A stretch of 64,000 nt of DNA from an uncultured Dialister sp. (GTDB lineage Bacteria; Bacillota; Negativicutes; Veillonellales; Dialisteraceae): positions 1 to 64,000 of the forward strand of contig CABQAR010000001.1 in the NCBI GenBank assembly GCA_902462205.1, written 5' to 3'. Positions 24,112 through 32,461 of this stretch are shown here, piece by piece. Every line of letters starts with the position of its first letter. The stretch's first letter is position 1. The position numbers and the translations under genes are program-made. The notes beneath the pieces were generated by a model. The model made no database searches and was not told the DNA's origin. It was given only the letters and a program-made list of their open reading frames with translations.

Positions 24112-25470
24112 GTGTATCGACTTAATAAGGAAATCAACCGGTGTGAAGAGCTTATCAGGCGGGACGAAAAGGTGGTCGCTCCCTGCCAGCACCTTTCCTA
24201 TTACCCCTTTGCCGTGGAGAGCGGCGCGGGAGAAATACTGAAGGATGCGGATGGAAATGAGTATATCGATTTTCTGACGAGCGCTTCTTCCTTAAACTTA
24301 GGAAGCTCCCATCCCGTGATTACCAAGGCGATAGAGGAGCAGCTCAAAAAATGCACGCAGTATACGGCGGCTTATTCCTACAATGAACCGATGATCGCCT
24401 ATGCGGAAAAGCTGACGTCCGTCTATCCCGGAGGGATCAGGGCGAAAATTGCTTTTGGCAACTGCGGCTCGGACGGAAATGATGCGGCTGTGAAATTTGC
24501 CCGTGCCTATACAGGACGGACGAAGATCATTACCTTTATCAACGGGTACCATGGAAATACGTACGGCTCCTGCTCCATGACCACCTGCACGACGAGGATG
24601 CGGGCGAAGATGGGGCCGTTCCTTCCGGAAATCTATCATTTCCCTTTTTACGGGGAAGACATTCCCGATGAAGTGGTGGAAAAAGAATGCGTCCGGGATA
24701 TCGAAACCGCCTTTTCCCATTACATGCCGGCAGAGGACGTGGCAGCGGTCATCATTGAACCCATACAGGGAGATGCGGGCATCCTTCCCGCCCATCCGAT
24801 CTTCATGAAGAAGCTGTATGAGCTTTGCAGGAAACACGGAATCCTCTTTATTGATGAGGAGGTGCAGCAGGGCTTCTGGCGCGCGGGGTATTTCTTCGCC
24901 ATTGAAAATTATCCCGGCATCATTCCTGACGGAATCATCATGGGGAAATCCATCGGAGCAGGGCTAACCTTGGGTGCGTTCATGGCACGGGCGGAAATCA
25001 TGGACTGCCTTCCAGCACCGGCGCATTTATTTACCCTCGGCGGAAATGCCATCGCCTGTGCGGCAGGAAATGCGGCTTTTGATTATTATCAGTCCGAAGA
25101 GTTCAAAAAAATCTATGCATCCAATTGCAGGCAGATGGAAAAGGAATTGAAGAACCTGCGAGACAGGCACCCAGAAACGGTGGATTTTTACAGAGGGCGC
25201 GGCATGTCGTATGCGATCGGCATTGTTAGAAAGAATGAGAAGGGTGAATCCGTACCTGATGGAGACGGCACATTTAAAATCTGTTTCCGCTCGTATGAAA
25301 AGGGATTGATCATCATCACATTGGGGGAAAATATCCTCCGTGTGCAGCCGCCCCTGAATATCAGGGCGGACATGCTGCACAAGGCGTTCCGTATTCTGGA
25401 CGAGTCTATGACGGAACTGGAAAACGGAACCATTCCGGAAGAGGTTTTTGAGTACCGGCACGGCTGGTGA
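24112..25470 (+). CDS. Class III PLP enzyme, isoleucine 2-epimerase-like
   Basis: A 452-residue fold-type I PLP enzyme of the GabT class. The PLP Lys is in IIMGKSIGAGL and the cofactor Asp in FIDEEVQQGFW. Several blocks recall the Lactobacillus buchneri isoleucine 2-epimerase as I remember it: YIDFLTSASSLNLGSSHP, FARAYTGR, APAHLFT and IIITLGENILRVQPPL. That enzyme interconverts L-isoleucine and D-allo-isoleucine. Placement behind an Ile/Leu-type binding protein and T-box supports a branched-chain substrate. A plain omega-aminotransferase is the alternative. The start is GTG at 24112 after AGGAGGAG; an upstream TTG in frame is less likely. Confidence 0.82.
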   Translation: MYRLNKEINRCEELIRRDEKVVAPCQHLSYYPFAVESGAGEILKDADGNEYIDFLTSASSLNLGSSHPVITKAIEEQLKKCTQYTAAYSYNEPMIAYAEKLTSVYPGGIRAKIAFGNCGSDGNDAAVKFARAYTGRTKIITFINGYHGNTYGSCSMTTCTTRMRAKMGPFLPEIYHFPFYGEDIPDEVVEKECVRDIETAFSHYMPAEDVAAVIIEPIQGDAGILPAHPIFMKKLYELCRKHGILFIDEEVQQGFWRAGYFFAIENYPGIIPDGIIMGKSIGAGLTLGAFMARAEIMDCLPAPAHLFTLGGNAIACAAGNAAFDYYQSEEFKKIYASNCRQMEKELKNLRDRHPETVDFYRGRGMSYAIGIVRKNEKGESVPDGDGTFKICFRSYEKGLIIITLGENILRVQPPLNIRADMLHKAFRILDESMTELENGTIPEEVFEYRHGW

Positions 25471-25488
25471 AAAAGGAGGACGAGGATT

Positions 25489-26673
25489 ATGGAAGAAAAT
25501 AAGAATGTTTTTGCCGGAGGTATCGGCAAGTACTTACTGCCGGGAATCATACTGCAGTCTGTCCTCATTGGGGGCGGATATGCGACGGGCCGTGAAATCG
25601 TGGAGTATGGCGCTAAATTCGGGGCGATGGGCTGGCTGTCAGGACTTGCCACATTTATCGGATTTGCCGTGGTGGCGGCATTATCGTTTGAACTCATCCG
25701 CCTGTACAGGGTCTATGATTTCAAATCGTTCCTGAAAGAACTGATCGGGCCGCTTTATCATGTGTTCGATCTGGTCTACATTTTATTCATGGTCATCATC
25801 ATAGCCGTCATGTCTTCCGCCACAGGTTCGGTGGTGGAGCAGATGACGGGACTGAATTACTGGTATGGCGTCAGCGCGATCACGGTCATCGTGGGCGTTC
25901 TGAATTTTTACGGAGAAAGGATTATTTCCTATTTTGAAACGGTCGGAACGGTTCTCCTCTATATCGGCTATATCACATTCTCATTGCTGATCATCAGCCA
26001 CGGCGGAGAAAATATCAGCCAGGTCTTTGCCACCGGAGACCATTCCTTCACGCCGGATGCCACGGTCGGGATGGCTCTCTGGACAGGGATTCTCTACATG
26101 GCTTACAACCTTGTCGTATTTCCGGCCTCTTTCTTTACCATCAAGGCACATTCATCAAGAAAAGAAACGGTTATCAGCGGAATCATTGCCGGACTGCTCA
26201 TGACCATTCCATGGTTTATGACTTATTATTCCGTCATGGCGTTCTATCCGAGCAAGGACGTGCTGGCATCCCCTGTGCCGTGGGTTACCATGATGCAGGC
26301 GGATCAGGCGCCAAGCTGGCTGCTCCTGCTGTTCAGCATCGTTATGGGATGGACGTTGATTGAAACGGCGACAGGCATCATCCATGCCATGCTCGAACGG
26401 ATTGACAGAGGCCTCAAGGACAGCGGAAGAGAACCATTGATTCGGAATTATAGAGGTTTATTAACCGTCGTCATACTGGTAGCTTCAATCATTTTTGCAA
26501 GGGTGGGAATTATCGACCTGATTGCGAAAGGCTATAATGGGCTAGCCTACGCGTTCATCGTTTTATTCCTGATTCCCCTGCTCACCGTGGGCGTGTACAA
26601 AATCATAAAAAAATCATCATCGGAACCGGCGGATGAAATGGAACCGGCTGCCGAAATGGAATCTGTCAAATAA
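25489..26673 (+). CDS. YkvI-type membrane transporter (COG3949-like)
   Basis: A 394-residue protein with about ten hydrophobic segments, of the YkvI family, distantly related to the LeuT/APC fold. The opening ILQSVLIGGGYATGREIVEY is typical, with an unwound-helix type GGGYATGRE motif. The tail is short and acidic (PADEMEPAAEMESVK). AAAAGGAGG precedes the ATG, 18 bases after the PLP enzyme stop. Substrates of this family are not well established; the T-box/binding-protein context suggests an amino acid, possibly the epimerase product or substrate. Confidence 0.82.
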   Translation: MEENKNVFAGGIGKYLLPGIILQSVLIGGGYATGREIVEYGAKFGAMGWLSGLATFIGFAVVAALSFELIRLYRVYDFKSFLKELIGPLYHVFDLVYILFMVIIIAVMSSATGSVVEQMTGLNYWYGVSAITVIVGVLNFYGERIISYFETVGTVLLYIGYITFSLLIISHGGENISQVFATGDHSFTPDATVGMALWTGILYMAYNLVVFPASFFTIKAHSSRKETVISGIIAGLLMTIPWFMTYYSVMAFYPSKDVLASPVPWVTMMQADQAPSWLLLLFSIVMGWTLIETATGIIHAMLERIDRGLKDSGREPLIRNYRGLLTVVILVASIIFARVGIIDLIAKGYNGLAYAFIVLFLIPLLTVGVYKIIKKSSSEPADEMEPAAEMESVK

Positions 26674-26682
26674 ATTAATGAA

Positions 26683-26722
26683 AACAGCAGTGGAAACAGG
26701 AAATACTCCATTGCTGTTTTTT
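26683..26722 (+). terminator. Terminator after the epimerase/transporter operon
   Basis: AACAGCAGTGGA and TCCATTGCTGTT arms followed by T-run. Confidence 0.85.
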
Positions 26723-26857
26723 TCATGCGACTGCATCAGCCGAAAGGCCGGCTTGATTTTTCACTGCAAGTAATTATGGTATACTGGATGAAAACAGGGA
26801 CTGCCTGTGATTTCATTGTATTTATCTGTAAAGCGCGTACCTCGGAGGAATATGAAT

Positions 26858-27514
26858 ATGATCAGAATATTAATGGCTGTCATTATGTCCACATTTCTTT
26901 TATTGGATGCATCCATAGCCGCTGCCATGGACTGGTCGGCCGGACCGGGATTGAAGCCGGTGACGGAAAACCATACGTATCAGACGATGGAACGGAGGCA
27001 AGGGGAAAGCACGATCCGGGTTCCTTTCTATCAAGGGAAAAATGAGCGGCTCGGAACGGCACTGAATGACAGGATGGAAAAGGAAGTAGATGACTATCTG
27101 AAGTTTTTAAATAATGACAAGCGGCCCTATCGCGTTACCGGCTGGCTGTACTGGCAGGAGGGGGAGACGGAGCCCTACGCAAGCGTGGTGCTGCTGGAAT
27201 CAATCATGTACGAAGGCGCGGCCCATCCGTTGACGTATGTCAAGGGGGTGACCTTTGATGAAAACGGGAAAAGAATCACTCTCGCGGATCTGAAGGCTGC
27301 CATGCCGGACCTGACTCTTGAAAGGCTCAGACAGGAAACAAAAAGGCAGTGTGATGAAAGAAATATCAATATGTTTGCGGAAAATACGATTGATGACTTT
27401 CCCAAAGAATTCTACATAGGAAATGACGGAAACCTGTATTTCATTTTCCAACAGTATGATATTGCTCCGTATGTGGCAGGATGGATCATGATCAATATGG
27501 GGCGGATGAAATGA
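26858..27514 (+). CDS. Secreted DUF3298/RsiV-like protein
   Basis: A 218-residue exported protein. A signal peptide (about 1-24) is followed by a DUF3298/DUF4163-like fold, with VVLLESIMYEGAAHPLTYVKGVTFDENGKRITLADL as the recognisable part read in sections: YEGAAHP and FDENGKRITLADL. Family members include anti-sigma factor RsiV, a lysozyme-binding receptor, and many periplasmic proteins; no sigma gene is adjacent here. GGAGG lies nine bases before the ATG at 26858 and three before another at 26852, so I prefer 26858. An extended -10 (TGGTATACT) at 26777-26785 is the likely promoter. Confidence 0.75.
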   Translation: MIRILMAVIMSTFLLLDASIAAAMDWSAGPGLKPVTENHTYQTMERRQGESTIRVPFYQGKNERLGTALNDRMEKEVDDYLKFLNNDKRPYRVTGWLYWQEGETEPYASVVLLESIMYEGAAHPLTYVKGVTFDENGKRITLADLKAAMPDLTLERLRQETKRQCDERNINMFAENTIDDFPKEFYIGNDGNLYFIFQQYDIAPYVAGWIMINMGRMK

Positions 27515-27594
27515 AAAGTGCCTTCCAATTCCGATGAAAATGTTTAGAGGATTCATTTCACATCTGCCAGGCAGAAAAAAATTTGTAAAAACAG

Positions 27595-27622
27595 CAGACC
27601 AATTCCGGTTGGTCTGTTTTTT
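27595..27622 (+). terminator. Terminator, overlapped by the next promoter
   Basis: CAGACCAA and TTGGTCTG arms plus T6. The TTGGTC of the right arm (27609-27614) also fits a -35, with TATAAT 17 bases on at 27632-27637, so terminator and promoter overlap. Confidence 0.8.
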
Positions 27623-27662
27623 CTTGCGATGTATAATGAGATAAATTACTTGGAGGGATGGC

Positions 27663-28286
27663 ATGGACATAGTTAATTTACTCTCTTTTATCGGAGTGGC
27701 GATACTGCTTACTCTGGCACCGGGGCCGGATATCATGTATCTTCTGGCGAAGAGCCTTTCCGGTGGGGCGAAGCAGGGAATCACGCTGGCGATGGGTCTG
27801 TCTTCCGGGCCGATTTTCCATACGCTGCTTGTGATGATCGGCGTGGCCGCATTTATCCAGGGGTCTCCGATGGCTTTTAAGGGATTGATGTATGCGGGAG
27901 CCGCGTACCTGCTTTACTTGGCGTGGAATGCGTTCCGTGCCAAGGTGCAGCCTCTGGAAATCACGGACCGGCCGGAGCATTTTGATTCCTTTTCCCTGTA
28001 TCGCAGGGGTTTTCTTATGAACGCCATGAATCCGAAGGTACTTCTTTTCTTTCTGGCGCTGTTGCCCCAATTTGTGAGGACGGAGGCGGCTTTTTCACCG
28101 AGTTTGCAAATCGGGATACTGGGACTGGGTTTTTCCGTACAGGCGTTCATCGTTTTTTCCTTTGTGGCCATCTGCGCCGGACAGATCCGCGAGAAGCTGA
28201 TCGCCTATAAAAATTTCCCGAGGGTCATGAATCTGGTCGAAGCAGTTATCCTCGTATTGATCGCAGTAGGATTGCTGTTTATGTAA
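27663..28286 (+). CDS. LysE/RhtB-family amino acid exporter
   Basis: A 207-residue inner-membrane protein with about six hydrophobic segments. The family signature is the opening TLAPGPDIMYLLAKSLSGGAKQG and the mid-segment RRGFLMNAMNPKVLLFFLALLPQF. LysE/RhtB proteins export amino acids such as lysine, threonine or homoserine; the substrate cannot be read from sequence. GGAGG precedes the ATG. It has its own promoter and is followed by a separate transcription unit. Confidence 0.9.
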   Translation: MDIVNLLSFIGVAILLTLAPGPDIMYLLAKSLSGGAKQGITLAMGLSSGPIFHTLLVMIGVAAFIQGSPMAFKGLMYAGAAYLLYLAWNAFRAKVQPLEITDRPEHFDSFSLYRRGFLMNAMNPKVLLFFLALLPQFVRTEAAFSPSLQIGILGLGFSVQAFIVFSFVAICAGQIREKLIAYKNFPRVMNLVEAVILVLIAVGLLFM

Positions 28287-28366
28287 AAAAAAGTGACTTT
28301 TGGTCGATATATGTGGTATAATAAAACAGCATTAATAATAAGTTGTGTAAATTCATGGAGGATATT

Positions 28367-29074
28367 ATGAAAAAATTAGCCATGCTTTTGACCGCGGGAC
28401 TGATCGCCTGCTCCTGTATTGCTGCCCAGGCAGAGGAACCTGCACGCCGGAGCCTGACTGTTTCCGGTTTGGGGAGCGTGACGGCGCAGAATGATATGGC
28501 GACAGTCAATCTCACCGTGCAGACCTCTTCCCGTGACGCCAAGGAAGCGGCCCGGGAAAACGCGAATATCATGACGGCCGTCAGGCAGGCGGTGATTGAT
28601 GCCGGCGCGGATGCAGGAAAGATTGAAACACTCGGTTATAATCTGTATCCTGTGAACCAATACGATGATAAAGGCAGAGTGAAATCCAAGATGTATGAAG
28701 CGGATAACCGGATGAAGGTCGTCGTAGGGGATCTGGATAATGCAGGGAAGGTCATGGATGCGGCTATCAATGCAGGCGCAAACCGTGTGGATTCCGTCAA
28801 TTTTTCCGTACGGAACGGAGAGCAGTATAAGGATGCAGCCCTTCGCGCCGCGGCACAGGATGCGAGAAGGAAAGCGGACATACTGGCGGCAAGCCTGGGG
28901 AGAACGGTGGTCAATGTGATTTCCGTCAACGAGGATACGGCTAATGTGACACCCATCATGTATCGTGCGATGAAAGTGGAAGCCGGAGGTGTCGGTGCAG
29001 ACGCAGCTACGCCGCTGGAAGCAGGAGAAGCGAAGTTTGAAAGCCATGTGACCGTCGTTTTTGAAATCGGATAA
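28367..29074 (+). CDS. SIMPL-domain (DUF541) periplasmic protein
   Basis: A 235-residue exported protein. Residues 1-22 are a signal peptide ending AAQA. The SIMPL domain follows: LTVSGLGSVTAQNDMATVNL, then ENANIMTAVRQAVIDAGADAGKIET and NLYPVNQYDDKGRV, and ends HVTVVFEIG. Family members are linked to oxidative stress (E. coli YggE) or binding of signalling partners; function is uncertain. The ATG at 28367 follows GGAGG; an extended -10 TGGTATAAT lies at 28314-28322. Confidence 0.88.
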   Translation: MKKLAMLLTAGLIACSCIAAQAEEPARRSLTVSGLGSVTAQNDMATVNLTVQTSSRDAKEAARENANIMTAVRQAVIDAGADAGKIETLGYNLYPVNQYDDKGRVKSKMYEADNRMKVVVGDLDNAGKVMDAAINAGANRVDSVNFSVRNGEQYKDAALRAAAQDARRKADILAASLGRTVVNVISVNEDTANVTPIMYRAMKVEAGGVGADAATPLEAGEAKFESHVTVVFEIG

Positions 29075-29102
29075 CGGATCGAAAAAAGGAAATACATACA
29101 GA

Positions 29103-29132
29103 AAAAGGATTCGGTAAATCCGGATCCTTTTA
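29103..29132 (+). terminator. Terminator after SIMPL gene
   Basis: AAAGGATTCGG and TCCGGATCCTTT arms around TAAA, with one G-T pair, then TTTTAT. Confidence 0.7.
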
Positions 29133-29198
29133 TGCTATAATTATGCAAATACGATTCATCTATTCATTATATATTTATGTTTGGCATATGGAGTATGT

Positions 29199-30371
29199 AT
29201 GAGGTTCAGAAAAGGAACAGCCATCGGGTTCTGCCTGTTGGCATTGGCGCTGGGGGCGTCGGCGGAGGCGGAAGGCGCCGGACGGAATGGAAGCGGACAG
29301 GTGATTTCTTCTGTTTCTGCAGGAGGTATATCGGGTAAAAGCGGGGATGCCCGTCAGGAAACGAAACGGCCATCCGAAACGATTGATACGGAAATCAATC
29401 AGGCGGAAGTGGAAAAGGCGGGCGCCGTCCGGAAGCAGGAAATTGTCGGGGGAAAGAAAATCGTTCTGAATCTCGCCGGACATCTGCTGACTCTCTATGA
29501 CGGAGATAAAAAAATCCGCATGTACCCTGTGGCGATAGGGGCATTGGATACGCCGTCGCCAACGGGGAATTTTTCTATTACTGAAAAAGTGGTGAATCCG
29601 TCATGGACGGATCCCGAGACGGAAAAAACGGTCGAATCGGGGCCGGCCTGCCCTCTGGGATACCGATGGATGAGGCTTTTCGGAAACTATGGCATCCACG
29701 GAACCAATGCGCCGTGGTCGATCGGAAATTCCGTATCCCATGGATGCATCCGCATGCACGAGGAGGATGTGGAAGACCTGTATGATCAGGTGAAGCTTGG
29801 GACGCCTGTGGAAATACAGTATGAACGGGTCATCATCGAAAGAGAACCGGACCATACGATTTCCTATTATATTTATCCTGATGGTTACGGACAGCAGCCG
29901 CTCTCTGTGGATTCCGTGAAAAAAGTGCTGGCAGGATACGGTGTGGAGGATTTCGCCGCGCCGGACAGCATATACGGAAAGATCATGGCTTCTGACGGAA
30001 CGCAGACCTATGTGGCCAAAGCCTATGATCTGTTTATCGACGGAAAGAAGCTGTCCAAAAGGGCGCTGGGCAAGGATGGAAATATCTGGCTGCCTGCTGT
30101 CGCTGTTTCCGTTGCGGCGAAAACAGGAGCTTACTGGGATGGGGAATCCAATGTCCTGATGAGCCGTTACGGGAAAGTGCCGGGCATTGTGAAAAGTGAC
30201 GTGGTCTATATCAATGAAAAGGATATGGACAAGGTCTTTCCGCTGGAAGGGCGTTTGACGGACAAGCTTGTATATGAAGCCCGTATCGTGCCGGAACGGA
30301 TACAGAAAAAAGTAATCAGGCTGCCTGCCATCCGCAGGCCGGCAGAAATGAAACCGGAAAAGCAAAAATAA
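29199..30371 (+). CDS. L,D-transpeptidase (YkuD domain), exported
   Basis: A 390-residue cell-wall enzyme. A signal peptide is followed by a linker, the YkuD catalytic domain (about 90-210: KIVLNLAGHLLTLYDGDKKI to SHGCIRMHEED, with the catalytic Cys near 182 and HGTNAPWSIG just before) and a C-terminal copper-amine-oxidase-N-like region (TYVAKAYDLFIDGKKL). Such enzymes form 3-3 peptidoglycan cross-links or attach proteins to the wall. I chose the ATG at 29199, five bases after GGAG, over an in-frame one 18 bases upstream. Confidence 0.88.
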   Translation: MRFRKGTAIGFCLLALALGASAEAEGAGRNGSGQVISSVSAGGISGKSGDARQETKRPSETIDTEINQAEVEKAGAVRKQEIVGGKKIVLNLAGHLLTLYDGDKKIRMYPVAIGALDTPSPTGNFSITEKVVNPSWTDPETEKTVESGPACPLGYRWMRLFGNYGIHGTNAPWSIGNSVSHGCIRMHEEDVEDLYDQVKLGTPVEIQYERVIIEREPDHTISYYIYPDGYGQQPLSVDSVKKVLAGYGVEDFAAPDSIYGKIMASDGTQTYVAKAYDLFIDGKKLSKRALGKDGNIWLPAVAVSVAAKTGAYWDGESNVLMSRYGKVPGIVKSDVVYINEKDMDKVFPLEGRLTDKLVYEARIVPERIQKKVIRLPAIRRPAEMKPEKQK

Positions 30372-30383
30372 ACAAAGGCATGT

Positions 30384-30419
30384 AAAAAGAGACTGACCGA
30401 TAATGGAGAGTCTCTTTTT
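30384..30419. terminator. Bidirectional terminator between L,D-transpeptidase and HD hydrolase
   Basis: AAAAAGAGACT and AGTCTCTTTTT arms serve both convergent genes. Confidence 0.85.
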
Positions 30420-30434
30420 GTTTGCGCAGGCAGT

Positions 30435-31001
30435 TTATTTTTCCAGTCCCAGTTCTTTTTTATATCTTGTCATGCCGTCGATGCAGGTCTGCATGATGAT
30501 GCCCGGCTCGATGCCCAGCATGTCGAAGCCCTGTTTGATGACATCCCTGTTGCAGCCGGCGGCAAATTTCTTGTCCTTGAATTTCTTTTTGAAGCCTTTC
30601 AGCTCCATTCCGTCAATGCCTTCCGGACGCATAAGGGCATAAGCCATGATGACGCCGGTGAGCTCATCGACGGTAAACAGGCTCTTTTCCAGATTCGTGG
30701 ACGGTTCTACTTCGTCGGTGCATAATCCCCAGCCGTGGGAAATAATGGAATGGATGGAATCCTTGTCGACACCTTCCGGTTCCAGAAATTCACGGACATG
30801 GTGGCAGTGCTCCTGCGGATAGGCTTCATAGTCCACATCGTGGAGATAGCCGATGGCTTCCCAGTATTCCCTGTCCTCGTGAAAATAATCCGCCATGGCG
30901 CCCATGGCAGCGCTGACCGCCTGGGCATGGGTGAAGAGATGGTCTTCCGTAGTGTGCTTCTTTAATATTTCCTTTGCCTGCTCCAATGTAAGCTTGCTCA
31001 T
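30435..31001 (-). CDS. HD-domain phosphohydrolase
   Basis: A 188-residue HD-superfamily protein. The metal site is visible as HAQAVSAAMGAMADYF, GYLHDVDYE and SIISHG; the HD dyad lies in LHDVD. Length and pattern resemble small bacterial HD hydrolases of unknown substrate (phosphohydrolase or nucleotidase). GGGAGGAAC precedes the ATG. It is a single-gene unit, transcribed away from the sirtuin gene. Confidence 0.85.
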   Translation of the reverse strand: MSKLTLEQAKEILKKHTTEDHLFTHAQAVSAAMGAMADYFHEDREYWEAIGYLHDVDYEAYPQEHCHHVREFLEPEGVDKDSIHSIISHGWGLCTDEVEPSTNLEKSLFTVDELTGVIMAYALMRPEGIDGMELKGFKKKFKDKKFAAGCNRDVIKQGFDMLGIEPGIIMQTCIDGMTRYKKELGLEK

Positions 31002-31131
31002 AATGTTCCTCCCTTTTGCCGTTTATGAAAATAGTAGTGGTCTTTTCCTGTTTTGTCAAATACATATATTAGTGTAAAATAAAAGAAAATGAGATTCATC
31101 TGTTTTAAAATGGCGCAGGGAGGGATCCGGT

Positions 31132-31878
31132 ATGACGGCAATGGAAGAATTTACGGAAATGCTTCGGAAGCATCATCGTATTGTTTTCTTTGGCGGTGCA
31201 GGTGTTTCCACGGAATCACACATTCCTGATTTCCGCGGTAAGGACGGATTGTACAGGCAGAAGACGGATCTGCCGTGGTCTCCGGAGGAAATGCTGTCCC
31301 ATCATTTTTATGCGGAGCATCCTGTGGAATTCTTTACGCTGTATAAAGAACGGGAAGGCATGATGATGCAGGCGGAACCGAACAGGGCCCATTATGCGCT
31401 GGCGGAACTGGAGAAAATGGGAAAGCTTTCTGCCGTTGTGACGCAGAATATCGACGGGCTCCATCAGAAAGCGGGAAGCAGGAACGTTCTTGAGCTCCAC
31501 GGCTCTGTTTTGCGGAATATCTGCCAGAAGTGCGGAAAAATGGTGAGGATGGAAGAATTCATAGGTCTCTGCCATCCGATTCCCCATTGCCCGGACTGCG
31601 GCGGCGTGCTGAAACCGGATGTGGTCCTCTATGAGGAATCCCTTGATATGAATACGATCGATGACGCCGTCTATGAAATATCCAGAGCGGACATGCTGAT
31701 CATCGGAGGGACAAGCCTTGTCGTCTATCCGGCAGCGGGCTTCGTGGATTATTTTCGCGGGGATTCTCTGGTCATGATTAATAAGGATGAAACGGGACGG
31801 GACGGGCGTTGCAACCTTGTATTCCATGAAAGCGTGGGAAAGATACTGGAAGAAGGATTGCAGGCGATGAAGCAGTAA
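31132..31878 (+). CDS. Sir2-type NAD-dependent protein deacylase
   Basis: A 248-residue sirtuin. The NAD-binding motif is GAGVSTESHIPDFRG (about 22-36), the catalytic stretch TQNIDGLHQKAG and LHGS follow, and the structural zinc site is CQKCGK with CPDCGG. GTSLVVYPAA is the second nucleotide-binding segment. It would remove acetyl or longer acyl groups from lysines. GGGAGGG lies before the ATG. Nothing in the surroundings points to a particular substrate. Confidence 0.93.
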   Translation: MTAMEEFTEMLRKHHRIVFFGGAGVSTESHIPDFRGKDGLYRQKTDLPWSPEEMLSHHFYAEHPVEFFTLYKEREGMMMQAEPNRAHYALAELEKMGKLSAVVTQNIDGLHQKAGSRNVLELHGSVLRNICQKCGKMVRMEEFIGLCHPIPHCPDCGGVLKPDVVLYEESLDMNTIDDAVYEISRADMLIIGGTSLVVYPAAGFVDYFRGDSLVMINKDETGRDGRCNLVFHESVGKILEEGLQAMKQ

Positions 31879-31940
31879 TGATGGGTAAAAATGATAAAAA
31901 AAGGGGACAGATGGTTCTATCGGATGCTTTTTGCCCTGTA

Positions 31941-31969
31941 TTGACTGTATATATAAAAAAATCTATAAT
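31941..31969 (+). promoter_or_regulatory. Near-consensus promoter upstream of structured RNA and cysS
   Basis: TTGACT (31941-31946), 17-bp spacer, TATAAT (31964-31969), among the strongest matches in the window. Transcription should begin near 31976, exactly at the closing stem of the RNA described next. Confidence 0.85.
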
Positions 31970-31975
31970 GTAATA

Positions 31976-32188
31976 CAAGCATCAACAGGTCTGTGGTTGA
32001 AAGTCGATGCCAGTCGCAGGCAAAGCGATCCACGTAAGGTGTTTAAAATGAACATTGAGCATGGTGCGGTTTAGAAGTAAGTCCTGCCGAGAAAATCGAG
32101 AGGGCCAGTAGTGAGAGGCGGATGCCGGGTAGCGAAAGCTCCAGCAGGCGGGTGTGGGGTCAAAAACCAGGTCAGCTGTTTGTGCTTA
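31976..32188 (+). ncRNA. Putative structured RNA, about 213 nt, possibly raiA-like
   Basis: No protein fits. AAGCATCAACAG (31977-31988) pairs with CTGTTTGTGCTT (32176-32187) to close the molecule. Inside are a nested hairpin GTGG...TCG..GCC-GGC...CGA..CCAC (about 31993-32033) and a GNRA hairpin AGC-GAAA-GCT (32131-32140). Purine-rich loop segments such as GCATGGTGCGGTTTAGAAG and TGCCGGGTAGCGAAAGCTCC look conserved rather than random. Size and some segments remind me of the raiA-motif RNA of Firmicutes, but that is from memory. It is not tmRNA, RNase P, SRP or 6S as far as I can see. No terminator follows, so it runs into the Cys T-box. Confidence 0.6.
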
Positions 32189-32194
32189 CCAATC

Positions 32195-32425
32195 AAAAAG
32201 AAAAGCAAGGAACAAAAGAAGTATCCATAGATGATTTCCAAAGAGAGGGCGGAAATGGTGGAATCTGCCTGTGATGTTTATGGAGAAATGCATTTGGGAG
32301 CCGGAGGGGAGAAGGGGCATGGCCCTTGTAGCTTCTTTCGTGAGCCTGCGTTAATGGCAAGGCGGCTTTTTAGCCGGCAGAGTGGAATTACGGGCCACCG
32401 TCTCTGTGAGGCGGCGGTCTTTTTA
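32195..32425 (+). promoter_or_regulatory. T-box leader (UGC, Cys) for cysS
   Basis: The specifier loop has a 5' strand with GAAGTAT and a 3' strand AGAAATGCA, bounded by stems CAAA/TTTG and CCATA/TATGG; the specifier is UGC (Cys) followed by A. AGAGAG lies at 32239-32245. The T-box is divergent: AGAGTGGAATTACGG (32380-32394) instead of the usual GGTGGNACCGCG. Its N is A, which matches U73 of tRNA-Cys. The terminator is CCGTCTC-TGT-GAGGCGG (about 32395-32419) with T-run CTTTTTATTT. Confidence 0.85.
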
Positions 32426-32461
32426 TTTATAGGGAAATGTAAGCAGTTTGGAGGAAGCAAC

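Noticed and set aside
31976..32188. tmRNA, RNase P RNA, SRP RNA or 6S RNA
   Set aside because: I found no tmRNA tag frame or tRNA-like ends, no GAGGAAAGTCC of RNase P, no GGAAGCAGC SRP loop, and no long rod with central bubble as in 6S.
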